Assembly: GCA_029219245.1 (NCBI GenBank)
Contig: JAQXTA010000008.1
Span: 30,004 to 94,003, forward strand
Source of the DNA: Lachnospiraceae bacterium
GTDB taxonomy: Bacteria > Bacillota > Clostridia > Lachnospirales > Lachnospiraceae
Length of the DNA: 64,000 nt
Reading direction: 5' to 3'
In this document: positions 1 through 10,017 of the stretch, piece after piece
How the letters are laid out: each line of letters opens with the position of its first letter
Numbering within the stretch: position 1 is the stretch's first letter
Notes under the pieces: model-generated
Databases searched by the model: none
Seen by the model: the letters and a program-made list of their open reading frames with translations, nothing else
Told to the model about the DNA's origin: nothing
Program-made: the position numbers and the translations under genes

Positions 1-917
1 GCTACAGCAATCGCATCAAATCCTGTATTACTTAATACTCTGGGCTGAATGGATGCATAATATCCCAAATAATAGGTTACACCTGCTAATCCTGCAAAAC
101 CGCCGGAAAGCATCATGGCAACCACTCTTGTCCTTCCTACCCTGATTCCGGCATACTCTGCAGCTTTTATACTGCTTCCGACTGCTTTAATTTCAAATCC
201 AAGGGTTGTCTTATTAAGCAAAACTGCAGTCACTGCAATACCAAGCAGCGCAATCAGTATTCCTAACGGAATATTCATCTTATAGTTTCCAATTACTACA
301 TCTACTAATGTCAACCTGCTGGCATCTCCAACGCTTTTAGATTGCCTGGAAACCGGATCTACAAAAAAGGTATTAATAAAGAAACTTACGATATACTGAA
401 TAATATAGTTAAACATAATCGTAGACACGACTTCATTAATATTAAACTTATGCTTCAAATACCCAACAAGGGCTCCTGCCAAAGCTCCAACCACAAATCC
501 AATCACAACTACCATAGGCTTTGCAAGGACAGCCGTCAGATCAGAATAGCCAACCAGAATGGATGCTGTAAATCCTGCAGCAAGCATCTGTCCTGACACC
601 CCAATATTGAAAAGTCCTGCTTTCATAGCAATTAACACCGATAAAGAAGCAAAAAGCATCGGTGTAAGTGCATCCAGGAAACTGGTAAAATCCGTAATCA
701 TGCCTTTGTAACCTGCATAAGATGCTTTTGGTGCCAGACCTGACCCTTGCAATAAATTATAATATGCATAAAAAGGATTTTTTCCTAATAGTGCAATCAC
801 TACCACACCTGCAATCAGACTTAACAGGATTGAGAATATAGGAATCATGTATTTTTGTCTTTTTTCATGACCTAATGTTTGTAAAACCACCTCTTTAAAG
901 ATACTTTTATTCTTCAC
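1..917 (-). CDS. ABC transporter permease (BMP/nucleoside-type, NupP-like), partial, C-terminus beyond window
   Basis: Continuous minus-strand reading frame from a GTG at 917 (VKNKSIFKEVVLQTLGHEKRQKYMIPIFSILLSLIAGVVVIALLGKNPFYAYYNLLQG) to the window edge (...YASIQPRVLSNTGFDAIAVA). It overlaps the end of the ATPase gene. Absent from the ORF track because it is truncated. Confidence 0.85.
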   Translation of the reverse strand, partial: MKNKSIFKEVVLQTLGHEKRQKYMIPIFSILLSLIAGVVVIALLGKNPFYAYYNLLQGSGLAPKASYAGYKGMITDFTSFLDALTPMLFASLSVLIAMKAGLFNIGVSGQMLAAGFTASILVGYSDLTAVLAKPMVVVIGFVVGALAGALVGYLKHKFNINEVVSTIMFNYIIQYIVSFFINTFFVDPVSRQSKSVGDASRLTLVDVVIGNYKMNIPLGILIALLGIAVTAVLLNKTTLGFEIKAVGSSIKAAEYAGIRVGRTRVVAMMLSGGFAGLAGVTYYLGYYASIQPRVLSNTGFDAIAV

Positions 918-2445
918 GACATCCTACCCCCATCATAAATTCTCCCACCTGACCGGGAGTCAGTGTTCTGGCATCGGCTATTTTCTGGATTTCCCCGTTA
1001 TAAATAACACCGATTGTATCAGCAAGGTTCATAACCTCATCAAGCTCCAGTGATATTAACAGAATCGCTTTTCCCCTGTCACGTTCGCCAATAATCTGTT
1101 TATGAATATTTTCAATGGCACCGATATCCAGTCCTCTTGTGGGCTGAACAAAGATAATCAGGGAAGAATCCAATTCTATTTCTCTGGCAATGATAGACTT
1201 CTGCTGATTTCCTCCACTCATAGAACGAACAATCGTAGCATTTCCCTGTCCGCTTCGAATATCGTATTTTTCAATCAGACGTTCTCCGTATTCTGCAAAC
1301 TTTTCTTCTCTGATCATGCCTTTGGAGGAAAATGGTTCCTCAAAATAGTTCTTCAATACCAGATTATCAGAAAGTGAAAAATCCATAACAAGTCCTACAT
1401 TTTGTCTGTCCTCCGGAATATAAGCAAGACCTTCCAGATTTCTTTTACGGATAGCATCGTTTGTAATATCAACACCATTCAATGTAATATACCCACTGCT
1501 TACCTTCATAAGCCCGGCAATTGCATCCGCAATCTCTATCTGCCCATTTCCCGATACACCGGCAAGCACAAAAATCTCACCCTTATGAATAGAAAAACTT
1601 ACATCCTTTACCACTTCATATTTATCCTGATTTTTTACGGTAAGATGTTCTACTTTCAGAACTTCTTCGCCAAATTTCGGCTCTGTTTTTTCTACTGTAA
1701 AGTTAACCTCTCTCCCTACCATAAGGTTCGCCATTTTTTTCGTATTCGTGGTGGCTACATCCAGTACATCTATCAGCTTTCCTCTGCACAAAATGGCACA
1801 ACGGTCTGCAATCTTCTTAATTTCCTCCAGCTTATGCGTAATCAGAATAATCGTCTTACCATCATCCCGAAGTCCTTTGATAATGTCCAGTAAAAAATCT
1901 ATCTCCTGCGGTGTCAGTACTGCGGTCGGTTCATCAAAAATCAAAATTTCCGCTTCCCGATACAGCATCTTCAGAATTTCAACCCTCTGCTGCATGGAGA
2001 CATTTACATCTTCAATCACTTTCGTTGGGTCAACTTCCAAACCAAACTTTTGAGATAATTCCAAGATTTCCTTATTCGCCTTCTTTAAATCAACCGCCTT
2101 CAGAAATCCAAATGTTTTCTTTACCGGTTCCATGCCCAAAATAATATTTTCGGCAATCGTATAATTACTGACCAGCTTAAAATGCTGATGCACCATGCCG
2201 ATATTTAACTTCGTAGCATGATTGGGAGATTGAATTTTAACCTTCTCGCCCCGGATAATAATCTCACCCTCATCAGGCTCATACATGCCAAAAAGCATAC
2301 TCATGAGTGTAGATTTTCCCGCTCCGTTTTCTCCTAGCAGCGCATATATCTCCCCTTTTTTTATCCGGATGGAAATATCATCATTTGCCACAATACCTGG
2401 AAAACGCTTTGTGATATGATTCATTTCAATAATGTAATCAGACAT
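907..2445 (-). CDS. ABC transporter ATP-binding protein with two ABC domains (BMP/nucleoside uptake, NupO-like)
   Basis: Two Walker A/signature sets (GENGAGKST; SGGNQQKSIIAREI) in 512 aa; sits between an SBP gene and a permease. Confidence 0.92.
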   Translation of the reverse strand: MSDYIIEMNHITKRFPGIVANDDISIRIKKGEIYALLGENGAGKSTLMSMLFGMYEPDEGEIIIRGEKVKIQSPNHATKLNIGMVHQHFKLVSNYTIAENIILGMEPVKKTFGFLKAVDLKKANKEILELSQKFGLEVDPTKVIEDVNVSMQQRVEILKMLYREAEILIFDEPTAVLTPQEIDFLLDIIKGLRDDGKTIILITHKLEEIKKIADRCAILCRGKLIDVLDVATTNTKKMANLMVGREVNFTVEKTEPKFGEEVLKVEHLTVKNQDKYEVVKDVSFSIHKGEIFVLAGVSGNGQIEIADAIAGLMKVSSGYITLNGVDITNDAIRKRNLEGLAYIPEDRQNVGLVMDFSLSDNLVLKNYFEEPFSSKGMIREEKFAEYGERLIEKYDIRSGQGNATIVRSMSGGNQQKSIIAREIELDSSLIIFVQPTRGLDIGAIENIHKQIIGERDRGKAILLISLELDEVMNLADTIGVIYNGEIQKIADARTLTPGQVGEFMMGVGCREE

Positions 2446-2529
2446 GTAAATCCTCCTGCATACTGTATATCCTGCCAGTTTCGTTATATTAATACTTTAT
2501 TATTATAACGAAAAAGAGCAAAAAGAAAA

Positions 2530-2569
2530 AGGCTGTAAAGAAATTTTTTGTATCTTTTCTTTACAGCCT
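2530..2569 (-). terminator. Stem-loop plus T-tract between the substrate-binding protein gene and the ABC ATPase gene (attenuating terminator)
   Basis: AGGCTGTAAAGAAA...TTTCTTTACAGCCT inverted repeat followed on the minus strand by TTTTTCTTTT. Confidence 0.8.
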
Positions 2570-2631
2570 CGTAACTTTTGTAATTTCTTATAAATTCATT
2601 ATTTCTTTACATGCATTCTCAGAACATAATT

Positions 2632-3864
2632 CTACCATGTAAAGTCTTCCGGTGTAATTCCGTTAAAGTTAGCCGCCGGTACAATTACCCCGGATTTAAC
2701 CAATTCATATGCTGCATCAATTTTCTCAATGGATTCAGCGCTCAACTGGCATCTTCCTTCTTCACTTACATAACCGGTAGAATCAGTATCTGCCTGAAGG
2801 GTTACATTACCACCTTTGAAAGAACCATCAGCAATAGAATTCAAAGCTCTCTCTACATTAAGATGCATAACCTTCAAAGCAGAGGTAAGAACGACATTGC
2901 TGTCTCCATTTGCACCATCGTCATACTGGTCAACATCACAACCGATGAATTTAACACCTTCTGCTTCTTTTACAGCTGTCAGCGTACCATTTCCGGATGC
3001 ACCTGCTGCAACAAATATAACATCAACACCTTCTGCAATAAGTGCATTACCTACAACCTTACCGGTTGCTTCATCTGCAAAAGAACCAACGTAGTTACCG
3101 CCTACATCTGCACCGGTAACATCTGTTCCTGCATAAGAAGGAAGTTCAACAATTTCTACCTCTTTACCTTCTGTTTCGTTCACATATTTCACACCACATT
3201 CAAAACCATACTGGTAGTTGACATTGGAAGGATATGCAATACCATTTACAACAGCAACTTTGTTTGTTGTTGTTTCAAGTGCAGCTGCCATACCTGCAAA
3301 GAAACCGGACTCCTGCTCTGCGAAGCACATAGCATATATGTTGTCCACTTCTATGGTGTTGCCTTCTGCATCGGATGGGAAAGAATCCACAAGTACGAAT
3401 TTAACATCCGGGTTTTCCTGTGCAATGGTTGCAATACCTGCAAACTGAAATCCACAGCAAACAATGACATCATAGTCTGCTACAATATCAGCAACTGCCT
3501 GAACAGCGGCTGCTGTATCGCCGGTTGTTTCCTGTACCGGTGTTACGGTAGAGTCAGGATTTGCTTCGATGAAGCTCAAAATACCATTGTAGTTATCTTC
3601 ATTAAAAGATCCGTCATCTACACCGGATGGACTGCTGACAATCGCAATCTTTAATGCTGCTCCTGCAGCATCTTCTGTTGTTTCTTCTGTTGTTTCTTCT
3701 GTTGCTGTATCTTCCTCTGTTGCTGTTTCCTCTGCTGCTGCATCGGTTGTTTCCTCTGCCTGCTCTGTTTCTGTATTCTCAGCAGTTTCTGCGCTGTTAC
3801 CACAGCCTGCCAGAGAAAATACCATAGCAGATGCAAGAACAAGTGCTAAAAGTTTCTTTTTCAT
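2632..3864 (-). CDS. BMP family substrate-binding lipoprotein
   Basis: Lipobox LAGCG, Thr/Glu-rich linker, BMP-type periplasmic binding domain; followed by ABC ATPase and permease. Confidence 0.92.
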   Translation of the reverse strand: MKKKLLALVLASAMVFSLAGCGNSAETAENTETEQAEETTDAAAEETATEEDTATEETTEETTEDAAGAALKIAIVSSPSGVDDGSFNEDNYNGILSFIEANPDSTVTPVQETTGDTAAAVQAVADIVADYDVIVCCGFQFAGIATIAQENPDVKFVLVDSFPSDAEGNTIEVDNIYAMCFAEQESGFFAGMAAALETTTNKVAVVNGIAYPSNVNYQYGFECGVKYVNETEGKEVEIVELPSYAGTDVTGADVGGNYVGSFADEATGKVVGNALIAEGVDVIFVAAGASGNGTLTAVKEAEGVKFIGCDVDQYDDGANGDSNVVLTSALKVMHLNVERALNSIADGSFKGGNVTLQADTDSTGYVSEEGRCQLSAESIEKIDAAYELVKSGVIVPAANFNGITPEDFTW

Positions 3865-3909
3865 AATCTTCTCCTCCTGATTATTGAATTGTTCTTCTGT
3901 TGCACTGAT

Positions 3910-3938
3910 ATATTAGCATTGTGCATCAAAAATTTCAA
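3910..3938 (-). promoter_or_regulatory. Putative sigma-A promoter of the BMP ABC operon
   Basis: Minus strand TTGAAA - 17 bp - TAATAT upstream of the lipoprotein gene. Confidence 0.6.
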
Positions 3939-3979
3939 GTTAAATCTATTTACCAAAATTTTTTAAAATTTACCGGAGA

Positions 3980-4645
3980 TTAAAGAATCTCCAGATATCC
4001 TATTACTTTCGTTAAATCGAATGTTTTCAAAATCCCCAGATTCGGATCATAATAATTACCATCAAACCCTACCAGATAATGACTGTATCTTCCCATCTTT
4101 TCCATAATAATACAGCAATGTGGCAGTTTTACCTCCTTACCTAGCGTATACACAATCTTATCCGCATGACGAATACCAAGGTATTCCAAAGTACCAATCA
4201 TCTTGCCCATATTTGCCTGCCACTCACGACATTTCATAATGTCACTTGCTTCATCCAGCGTTGTTCCGGCAAGCATTGCAATACATGCCTGTCCGCAAAG
4301 TCCATCCCATGGCTGTGTAACCAAATCGATACTGTCTATCTTACGAATGGGATTTTCTATTGTGTATGGGCTGTCATTGCTTACCACAGCCGCATTTCCT
4401 ACGATTTCAATGGATATCAGATATTTTTTACCAAGCTCTACCCGGGACAGCGTACTATCATCAACCGGAATATCATAATATCCTTGACCTTTTGGTAACA
4501 GATTACAAGTAAAACATACATCATCAAAGCATACTCTTACCGGTGCATCACCGATTTTCTCACATACTTCCCATACATTAAATGGAACTGCAATGGAATT
4601 TTCATTTTCTCTAAATTCTACGGTTCCCTCAAATTCGTATTTCAC
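3980..4645 (-). CDS. DUF1905-like N-terminal domain fused to a C39-like/papain-like cysteine peptidase domain
   Basis: N-terminus (YEFEGTVEFRENENSIAVPFNVWEVCEKIG..PVRVCFDD) resembles DUF1905. C-terminal QPWDGLCGQACIAML plus HYLVGFDGNYYDPNLG fits a Cys/His/Asp peptidase core. The ORF-track ATG at 4660 lies on the RBS (ATGGGAGGT), so GTG at 4645 is a better start. Confidence 0.6.
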   Translation of the reverse strand: MKYEFEGTVEFRENENSIAVPFNVWEVCEKIGDAPVRVCFDDVCFTCNLLPKGQGYYDIPVDDSTLSRVELGKKYLISIEIVGNAAVVSNDSPYTIENPIRKIDSIDLVTQPWDGLCGQACIAMLAGTTLDEASDIMKCREWQANMGKMIGTLEYLGIRHADKIVYTLGKEVKLPHCCIIMEKMGRYSHYLVGFDGNYYDPNLGILKTFDLTKVIGYLEIL

Positions 4646-4775
4646 ACACATACCTCCCAAACTTTTTTTGCCTTCTCATTTCTATGTATTAAAAATACAG
4701 ACAGGTGTATTTTAACATGATACTGCTTTCCCGACAACCATTGTATCTCATTTAAAACATAGAATCTTGGTTTGT

Positions 4776-5657
4776 TCAGCCTTTTACCATGGATGGCGCT
4801 ATCCCGATAATGTCCTTAAACCTTCTGGCAAAAGTAGAGTAATCGGAAAAGCCACATTCATAACACACTTTAGATGCCTGTTCACCCGTCATGATTCTCC
4901 TTTTTGCTTCCAGAATCCTCTTTTCATTGATGTACTGGTGAATGGAATAACCTGTTGCCTCTTTAAACTGCCGCATAAGATAATAACGACTGATATAAAA
5001 CTTTTCTGCAAGCAGATCAATACTTATTTCTTCCGTTAGGTGTTCCTGTATATAAGAAATTACATCTACTATTTTCTCATGATAAGAAGCTGTTGTGATA
5101 AATGCCTTCGGCTGTGCCATACATGCCCGGTTAAACAAAACCATAAATTCTAAGAATGCCGCTTCCAGCATTTTATCACTTAAAAACTCCTGCTCCTGCT
5201 CTGTTTCCCTCTCCATCCGCATCAGACAGGACAACAACTTTTCATAACTGCCCGGTGCAAAGTGAACTACGCTGTTACGGTTCTGCCTTGCAATTTCAAA
5301 GCATTTCTTCATACACTCCATCCGGTTGTTTTCCTGCTCCATAAATTCTTCCGACAAATAAATAATATACCTGTCATAAGGCATATCTGTGGCTATCTCC
5401 GGTTTATGAATTGCATTATAATCCACCAGCACAAAGTCATGTGGTTTCAGCTTGTAGCTTTTTCCTTCGATTTTATATTGAACATTACCATCCACAAAAT
5501 AAATGATTTTGTAAAAATCATGGTAATGAAAATCGAATTCCTTTTGCACGCAGTCTTTGATATGGAAAAGTTTAAAGGATTCCGTCAAAAATCCTGTCTT
5601 TTCATATTGTTCCAGGCTTTTTTCTTCCATTTTTCCTCCATGGCCGGCCATACTCAT
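4776..5657 (-). CDS. AraC family transcriptional regulator (N-terminal cupin sensor)
   Basis: C-terminal double HTH (SIDLLAEKFYISRYYLMRQFKEATGYSIHQYI...VCYECGFSDYSTFARRFKDIIGIAPS); N-terminal HYHDFYKI cupin-like motif. Confidence 0.92.
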   Translation of the reverse strand: MSMAGHGGKMEEKSLEQYEKTGFLTESFKLFHIKDCVQKEFDFHYHDFYKIIYFVDGNVQYKIEGKSYKLKPHDFVLVDYNAIHKPEIATDMPYDRYIIYLSEEFMEQENNRMECMKKCFEIARQNRNSVVHFAPGSYEKLLSCLMRMERETEQEQEFLSDKMLEAAFLEFMVLFNRACMAQPKAFITTASYHEKIVDVISYIQEHLTEEISIDLLAEKFYISRYYLMRQFKEATGYSIHQYINEKRILEAKRRIMTGEQASKVCYECGFSDYSTFARRFKDIIGIAPSMVKG

Positions 5658-6763
5658 TCTCCGGAAAGGTCTTCAAAACTGATATTGATATCAACCTCTG
5701 TTTTAATACCGTCTACGCAACCTTTGTCCGTATACTGCCATATCTTAAAATCATATGGGAAATAGATTTCCGTATCATAATAAGCAATCCACTTATCATA
5801 TTCCTCTAACTGCTCCATATCCAGCATCATCGTAAAGGTTTTCAGGTTTCCATATATCATCGGTGTATAGCCTGCTTTTTTTATCATCTCGCAAAAGGCA
5901 ATGCAATACTCTGTTCTCTCTTCCATGGTCAAATCATTTGCACGCCCATTTTGATTGGCAACCTTCTCTACATCCAGAACAACCGGATAAGTAATATGAT
6001 ATGGTTCTATTGCATCCAGGACATATTTCGCTTCTTCTTCTGCTTCCTCCACACTGGTTGCCTGTGTAAAAAAATAAATTCCGACTGCCACATCATTCTT
6101 CAGTGCTCCGTTTATATTATCTTCAAAAGCTTCATCCGGCAAAATCTCACCCTTGGTGTAGCCACGAATACCAAGCCGGATAAAAGCATATTTAACATCA
6201 TCCTCAGCAACTGCTTCCCAATCAATATTCCCCTGATATTTGGATACATCAATCCCCTTATAAGAAATCAATTCTCCATTTTCATAATATTCGAGCATAT
6301 TTTCTTGTGTCTGCACAAAATTCTCTGCCTGATATGTATGTTTTTTCAGGCTGTCCTGAATTGGGAAGAACAAATATTGATTCGAATCCGCTACAATAAT
6401 GTCTTCCGGATAAAAATGCCGCAGAACATGGATAGTGCTTTCTCCTGCCTCAAGCATTTCCTTCATACCGGATAAAATCTCATCCTGTTTTGCTTCTGCC
6501 GCTTTTTTCGTCTGTTCGCTTAGCAGTGTATCTACTTCTTCCTGGGAATAATTCCTTTCCTGCGACGTCTGCATATCTGTCAGTTCTTTCATAACTTCTA
6601 TATTCTCCAACTGTACTGACCTATATTTCAATACAGCAACCAGACATATCGTAATAGCGCATAACGTTACAATACACATAATAATAGAACCAATCAATAC
6701 ACTGTTCTCATTTCTCCTGTATCTCTTTTTTCCTGTTTTCATCTGTCGTTTTTTATCCTGCAT
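5654..6763 (-). CDS. Membrane-anchored GH25 lysozyme
   Basis: N-terminal TM segment; GH25 motifs KGIDVSKYQGNIDWEAVAEDDVKYAFIRLG, YPVVLDVE, WIAYYD, IWQYT. Confidence 0.92.
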   Translation of the reverse strand: MQDKKRQMKTGKKRYRRNENSVLIGSIIMCIVTLCAITICLVAVLKYRSVQLENIEVMKELTDMQTSQERNYSQEEVDTLLSEQTKKAAEAKQDEILSGMKEMLEAGESTIHVLRHFYPEDIIVADSNQYLFFPIQDSLKKHTYQAENFVQTQENMLEYYENGELISYKGIDVSKYQGNIDWEAVAEDDVKYAFIRLGIRGYTKGEILPDEAFEDNINGALKNDVAVGIYFFTQATSVEEAEEEAKYVLDAIEPYHITYPVVLDVEKVANQNGRANDLTMEERTEYCIAFCEMIKKAGYTPMIYGNLKTFTMMLDMEQLEEYDKWIAYYDTEIYFPYDFKIWQYTDKGCVDGIKTEVDINISFEDLSGE

Positions 6764-6778
6764 AAAGACTCCTGTTCT

Positions 6779-7654
6779 CTAAATCCGTTCACTAAAATAA
6801 CTTTTGTATCCTTCTCCGAAAATTTCAGTTGCTCTTGTAATAATCATAAAAGCATCACTGTCTTCTTCTCTGACAATCTCTTCTACCTGCGGAGATTGCT
6901 GTTTTCTGACCGCGCACATCAGTACTTTTTTCTCCTTACCGCTGAACGCTCCCTGTCCTGCAATATGGGTGACACCGATTGCCAGTTCTTCTAACAGCCT
7001 GCCGGTAATTGCCTCTGAACTGTCACTGATGATATAAATCAGTTTTGCTTCATCCTTACCATATAAGACAATATCCATAACCGTCGATGTCATAATAACT
7101 GCAATCGCCGCATACAAAGCCGCATCAACATTCCGGAAAACAAACCCTGATATACTTACTATTATAACATCAGTAAAGAAATAAATCACTCCCGTCTTTA
7201 GATATGGCAGTTTTAAGCGAAGCCATTTTACAACGATATCCATACCTCCGGTTGTGGCACCATATTTCAAAATCAGGCCAATCGAAACTGCCGACAACAC
7301 ACCACCGGCAAGAGCTGCCAACAGTATATCATGGGTTGCTGCTCCAACCGGCGCTAAAATATTGGTAAAAATGGAAGTCAATGCAAGTGAATAGATTGTT
7401 GAAACCGTAAATTTGATGCCAAATTTCCAGATGGCAAATATTAAAATCGGAATATTCAGTAAAAAAATCAAAGTACCTGTTTCAATCGGTACCAATCGGC
7501 TGATAATAATGGCAATTCCTGTCACGCCACCCGGTGCCAGGTTGTTCGGGTCTGCAAACAGACTGATGGCAGCGGCATATCCAAGCGATGCTGCTGTAAT
7601 CACCAAGTATCTTTTTAATTCTTTTTTCCACCGCATTTTCTCTTTCTTTTCCAT
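6779..7654 (-). CDS. YitT family membrane protein (DUF161/DUF2179)
   Basis: YitT-like repeated hydrophobic segments (FADPNNLAPGGVTGIAIII; KYGATTGGMDIV) and C-terminal DUF2179. ATG at 7654 has a GGGAG RBS; the longer ORF start would run into a terminator. Confidence 0.88.
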   Translation of the reverse strand: MEKKEKMRWKKELKRYLVITAASLGYAAAISLFADPNNLAPGGVTGIAIIISRLVPIETGTLIFLLNIPILIFAIWKFGIKFTVSTIYSLALTSIFTNILAPVGAATHDILLAALAGGVLSAVSIGLILKYGATTGGMDIVVKWLRLKLPYLKTGVIYFFTDVIIVSISGFVFRNVDAALYAAIAVIMTSTVMDIVLYGKDEAKLIYIISDSSEAITGRLLEELAIGVTHIAGQGAFSGKEKKVLMCAVRKQQSPQVEEIVREEDSDAFMIITRATEIFGEGYKSYFSERI

Positions 7655-7710
7655 ATGACTCCCTTTTTCCTCTACTCTTTTTCCGTTTCTTCTTAATATC
7701 CGGTATCTGG

Positions 7711-7748
7711 CAAAAAATCCGCATACCATAGTATACGGATTTTTTATC
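7711..7748 (-). terminator. Intrinsic terminator downstream of the threonine ammonia-lyase gene
   Basis: AAAAATCCGCATAC-cata-GTATACGGATTTTTT inverted repeat with T-tracts on both strands. Confidence 0.82.
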
Positions 7749-7793
7749 TGGAATATTTATTATAAAAAACTTTCTTTCTCTTCGGCTTCAGTA

Positions 7794-9017
7794 TTATATG
7801 CTTGCCCGAACCAGCTTGGGTTTATAATCATTTTCTTCCAACGCCTTAATAATCTGATTTTTATGCTCAGTACCATATGCTTCTAACGTAATACGAAGTT
7901 CCACAGCAGCATTCCGGTTGATGGATACAAACTGGTTATGCTCCAGCTTAATAACATTGCCGCTCTGCTTCGCAATCACATCTGCTACTCTGGATAATTC
8001 ACCCGGCTTATCCGGAAGCAGTACGGATACGGTAAAGATTCTGTCACGCATTACAAGTCCCTGCTGTACCACAGAAGACATTGTAATCACATCCATATTT
8101 CCTCCACTCAGAATCGATACAATTTTTTTGTTTTGCACATTCAGATGTTTCAATGCGGCTACGGTCAGCAAACCCGAATTTTCCACAATCATTTTATGAT
8201 TCTCTACCATATCAAGGAAAGCAACAACCAGTTCCTCATCCTCTACCGTAATGATATCATCCAGATTTTTGCTTACATATGGGAAAATAACACTTCCCGG
8301 TGTCTTAACGGCTGTACCGTCAGCAATCGTATTCACATGATCTAACGTAAGTACTTTTCCGGCCTTAACGGATTCCTGCATACAATTTGCTCCCGCAGGC
8401 TCCACGCCAATTACTTTGATTTTGGGATTTAGCAGCTTAGCAAGCGTAGAAACACCCGTTGCCAGACCACCGCCGCCAATCGGGACCAGAATATAATCCA
8501 CAAGCGGAAGCTCTTTGATAATCTCCATAGCGATGGTTCCCTGTCCGGTTGCTACGTCCAAATCATCAAACGGATGTACAAAAGTATACCCATGCTCCTC
8601 TGCCAGTTTATAAGCCTGTGCACAGGCCTCATCGTAGACATCGCCACACAAAACAACTTCTGCACCATAGCTCTTTGTCCGGTTCACCTTAATTAGTGGT
8701 GTCGTAGTCGGCATGACAATGGTTGCTTTCACGCCATAGCACTTTGCCGCATACGCTACTCCCTGTGCATGATTTCCGGCAGAAGCAGTAATCAGACCTT
8801 TCTGTCTTTCCTCTTCTTTCAGAGTGCTTAACTTATAGTAAGCGCCTCTCAATTTATAGGCTCCGGTAAACTGCATATTTTCCGGTTTCAGATATACCTT
8901 ATTATTGGTCTGTTTACTGAAATAATCACTATATACCAGCTTGGTTTCCAAGGTAACCTGCTTTACCACTTCACACGCTTCTTCAAATTTCTCCAATGTC
9001 AACTTTTTCTCTTCCAT
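7794..9017 (-). CDS. ilvA: Threonine ammonia-lyase with C-terminal ACT domain
   Basis: PLP motif FTGAYKLRGAYYKL, glycine-rich GGGGLATG, C-terminal ACT (VLLPDKPGELSRVADVI). Confidence 0.92.
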   Translation of the reverse strand: MEEKKLTLEKFEEACEVVKQVTLETKLVYSDYFSKQTNNKVYLKPENMQFTGAYKLRGAYYKLSTLKEEERQKGLITASAGNHAQGVAYAAKCYGVKATIVMPTTTPLIKVNRTKSYGAEVVLCGDVYDEACAQAYKLAEEHGYTFVHPFDDLDVATGQGTIAMEIIKELPLVDYILVPIGGGGLATGVSTLAKLLNPKIKVIGVEPAGANCMQESVKAGKVLTLDHVNTIADGTAVKTPGSVIFPYVSKNLDDIITVEDEELVVAFLDMVENHKMIVENSGLLTVAALKHLNVQNKKIVSILSGGNMDVITMSSVVQQGLVMRDRIFTVSVLLPDKPGELSRVADVIAKQSGNVIKLEHNQFVSINRNAAVELRITLEAYGTEHKNQIIKALEENDYKPKLVRASI

Positions 9018-9054
9018 CTTTTCATGCCTCTGTTTCTTTTAAAATCTATTTCGG

Positions 9055-10017
9055 TTATGCTTCATTTTCCTGTTGTTCTTCCTCATTCCTGACATCAAAA
9101 AGAGCATTCACAAACTGATCTGCATCAAATTTCTGTAAGTCCTCTATGGTTTCTCCTACACCGATATATTTTACCGGGATTTGCAATTCGGACTGAATTG
9201 CTACCGCGATACCACCTTTGGCTGTTCCGTCCATCTTCGTTAAAATAATGCCGGTCAAATCTGCAACTTCCCCAAATTCTTTTGCCTGCTGCAGAGCATT
9301 TTGTCCGGTAGTACCATCCAATACGACCAGATTTTCTCTGTGGGCATTAGGGAATTCCTTGTCGATAATACGATTTATCTTTTTCAGTTCCTCCATAAGA
9401 TTTTTCTTGTTATGAAGTCTTCCCGCCGTATCACACAAAAGCACATCTACATTTCTTGCCTTTGCTGCGGCAACTGCGTCAAAAATTACGCTTGCCGGAT
9501 CAGAGCCTTCTTTACCGCTTATAATATCAACACCCGCCCGGTTCGCCCATTCGGTCAGCTGTTCTCCCGCCGCTGCCCGGAATGTATCAGCAGCCGCAAG
9601 AAGCACCTTTCTTCCCTGTGCTTTTAATTTTCCTGCCAGCTTGCCGACAGATGTGGTCTTTCCCACACCATTGACACCGATAACAAGCACAATCGACTGC
9701 TCATGTTCAAATTCATAAGCGGTTTCCCCTACCTGCATCTGTTCCTTGATGTTCTGGATCAGAAATTCCTTGCAGGCAGAAGGTTCTTTGATATGGTTTT
9801 CCTTTACCTGTTTACGTAGTTTATCCAGAATCTCTCCGGTAGCGTTTACACCGATATCTCCCATAATCAGAATTTCTTCCAGTTCTTCATAGAATTCTTC
9901 ATCAATCGCAGAAAAACCACTGAAAATAGAATCAATTCCATGTACAATATTATTTCTTGTTTTCGTAAGACCTGCTTTTAATCTGCTGAAAAAACCTTTT
10001 TTTTCTTCACTCATCAA
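9055..10017 (-). CDS. ftsY: Signal recognition particle receptor FtsY
   Basis: SRP GTPase motifs [34 protein letters not shown]; next to smc. Confidence 0.97.
   Translation of the reverse strand: MMSEEKKGFFSRLKAGLTKTRNNIVHGIDSIFSGFSAIDEEFYEELEEILIMGDIGVNATGEILDKLRKQVKENHIKEPSACKEFLIQNIKEQMQVGETAYEFEHEQSIVLVIGVNGVGKTTSVGKLAGKLKAQGRKVLLAAADTFRAAAGEQLTEWANRAGVDIISGKEGSDPASVIFDAVAAAKARNVDVLLCDTAGRLHNKKNLMEELKKINRIIDKEFPNAHRENLVVLDGTTGQNALQQAKEFGEVADLTGIILTKMDGTAKGGIAVAIQSELQIPVKYIGVGETIEDLQKFDADQFVNALFDVRNEEEQQENEA

Noticed and set aside
2611-3654. Plus-strand 347-aa ORF opposite the BMP lipoprotein gene
   Set aside because: Cys/Asn-rich translation with no family resemblance; antisense to a clear lipoprotein gene.
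3651-3842. Minus-strand Gln/Lys-rich 63-aa ORF
   Set aside because: Out-of-frame reading of the Thr/Glu linker repeat of the BMP lipoprotein.
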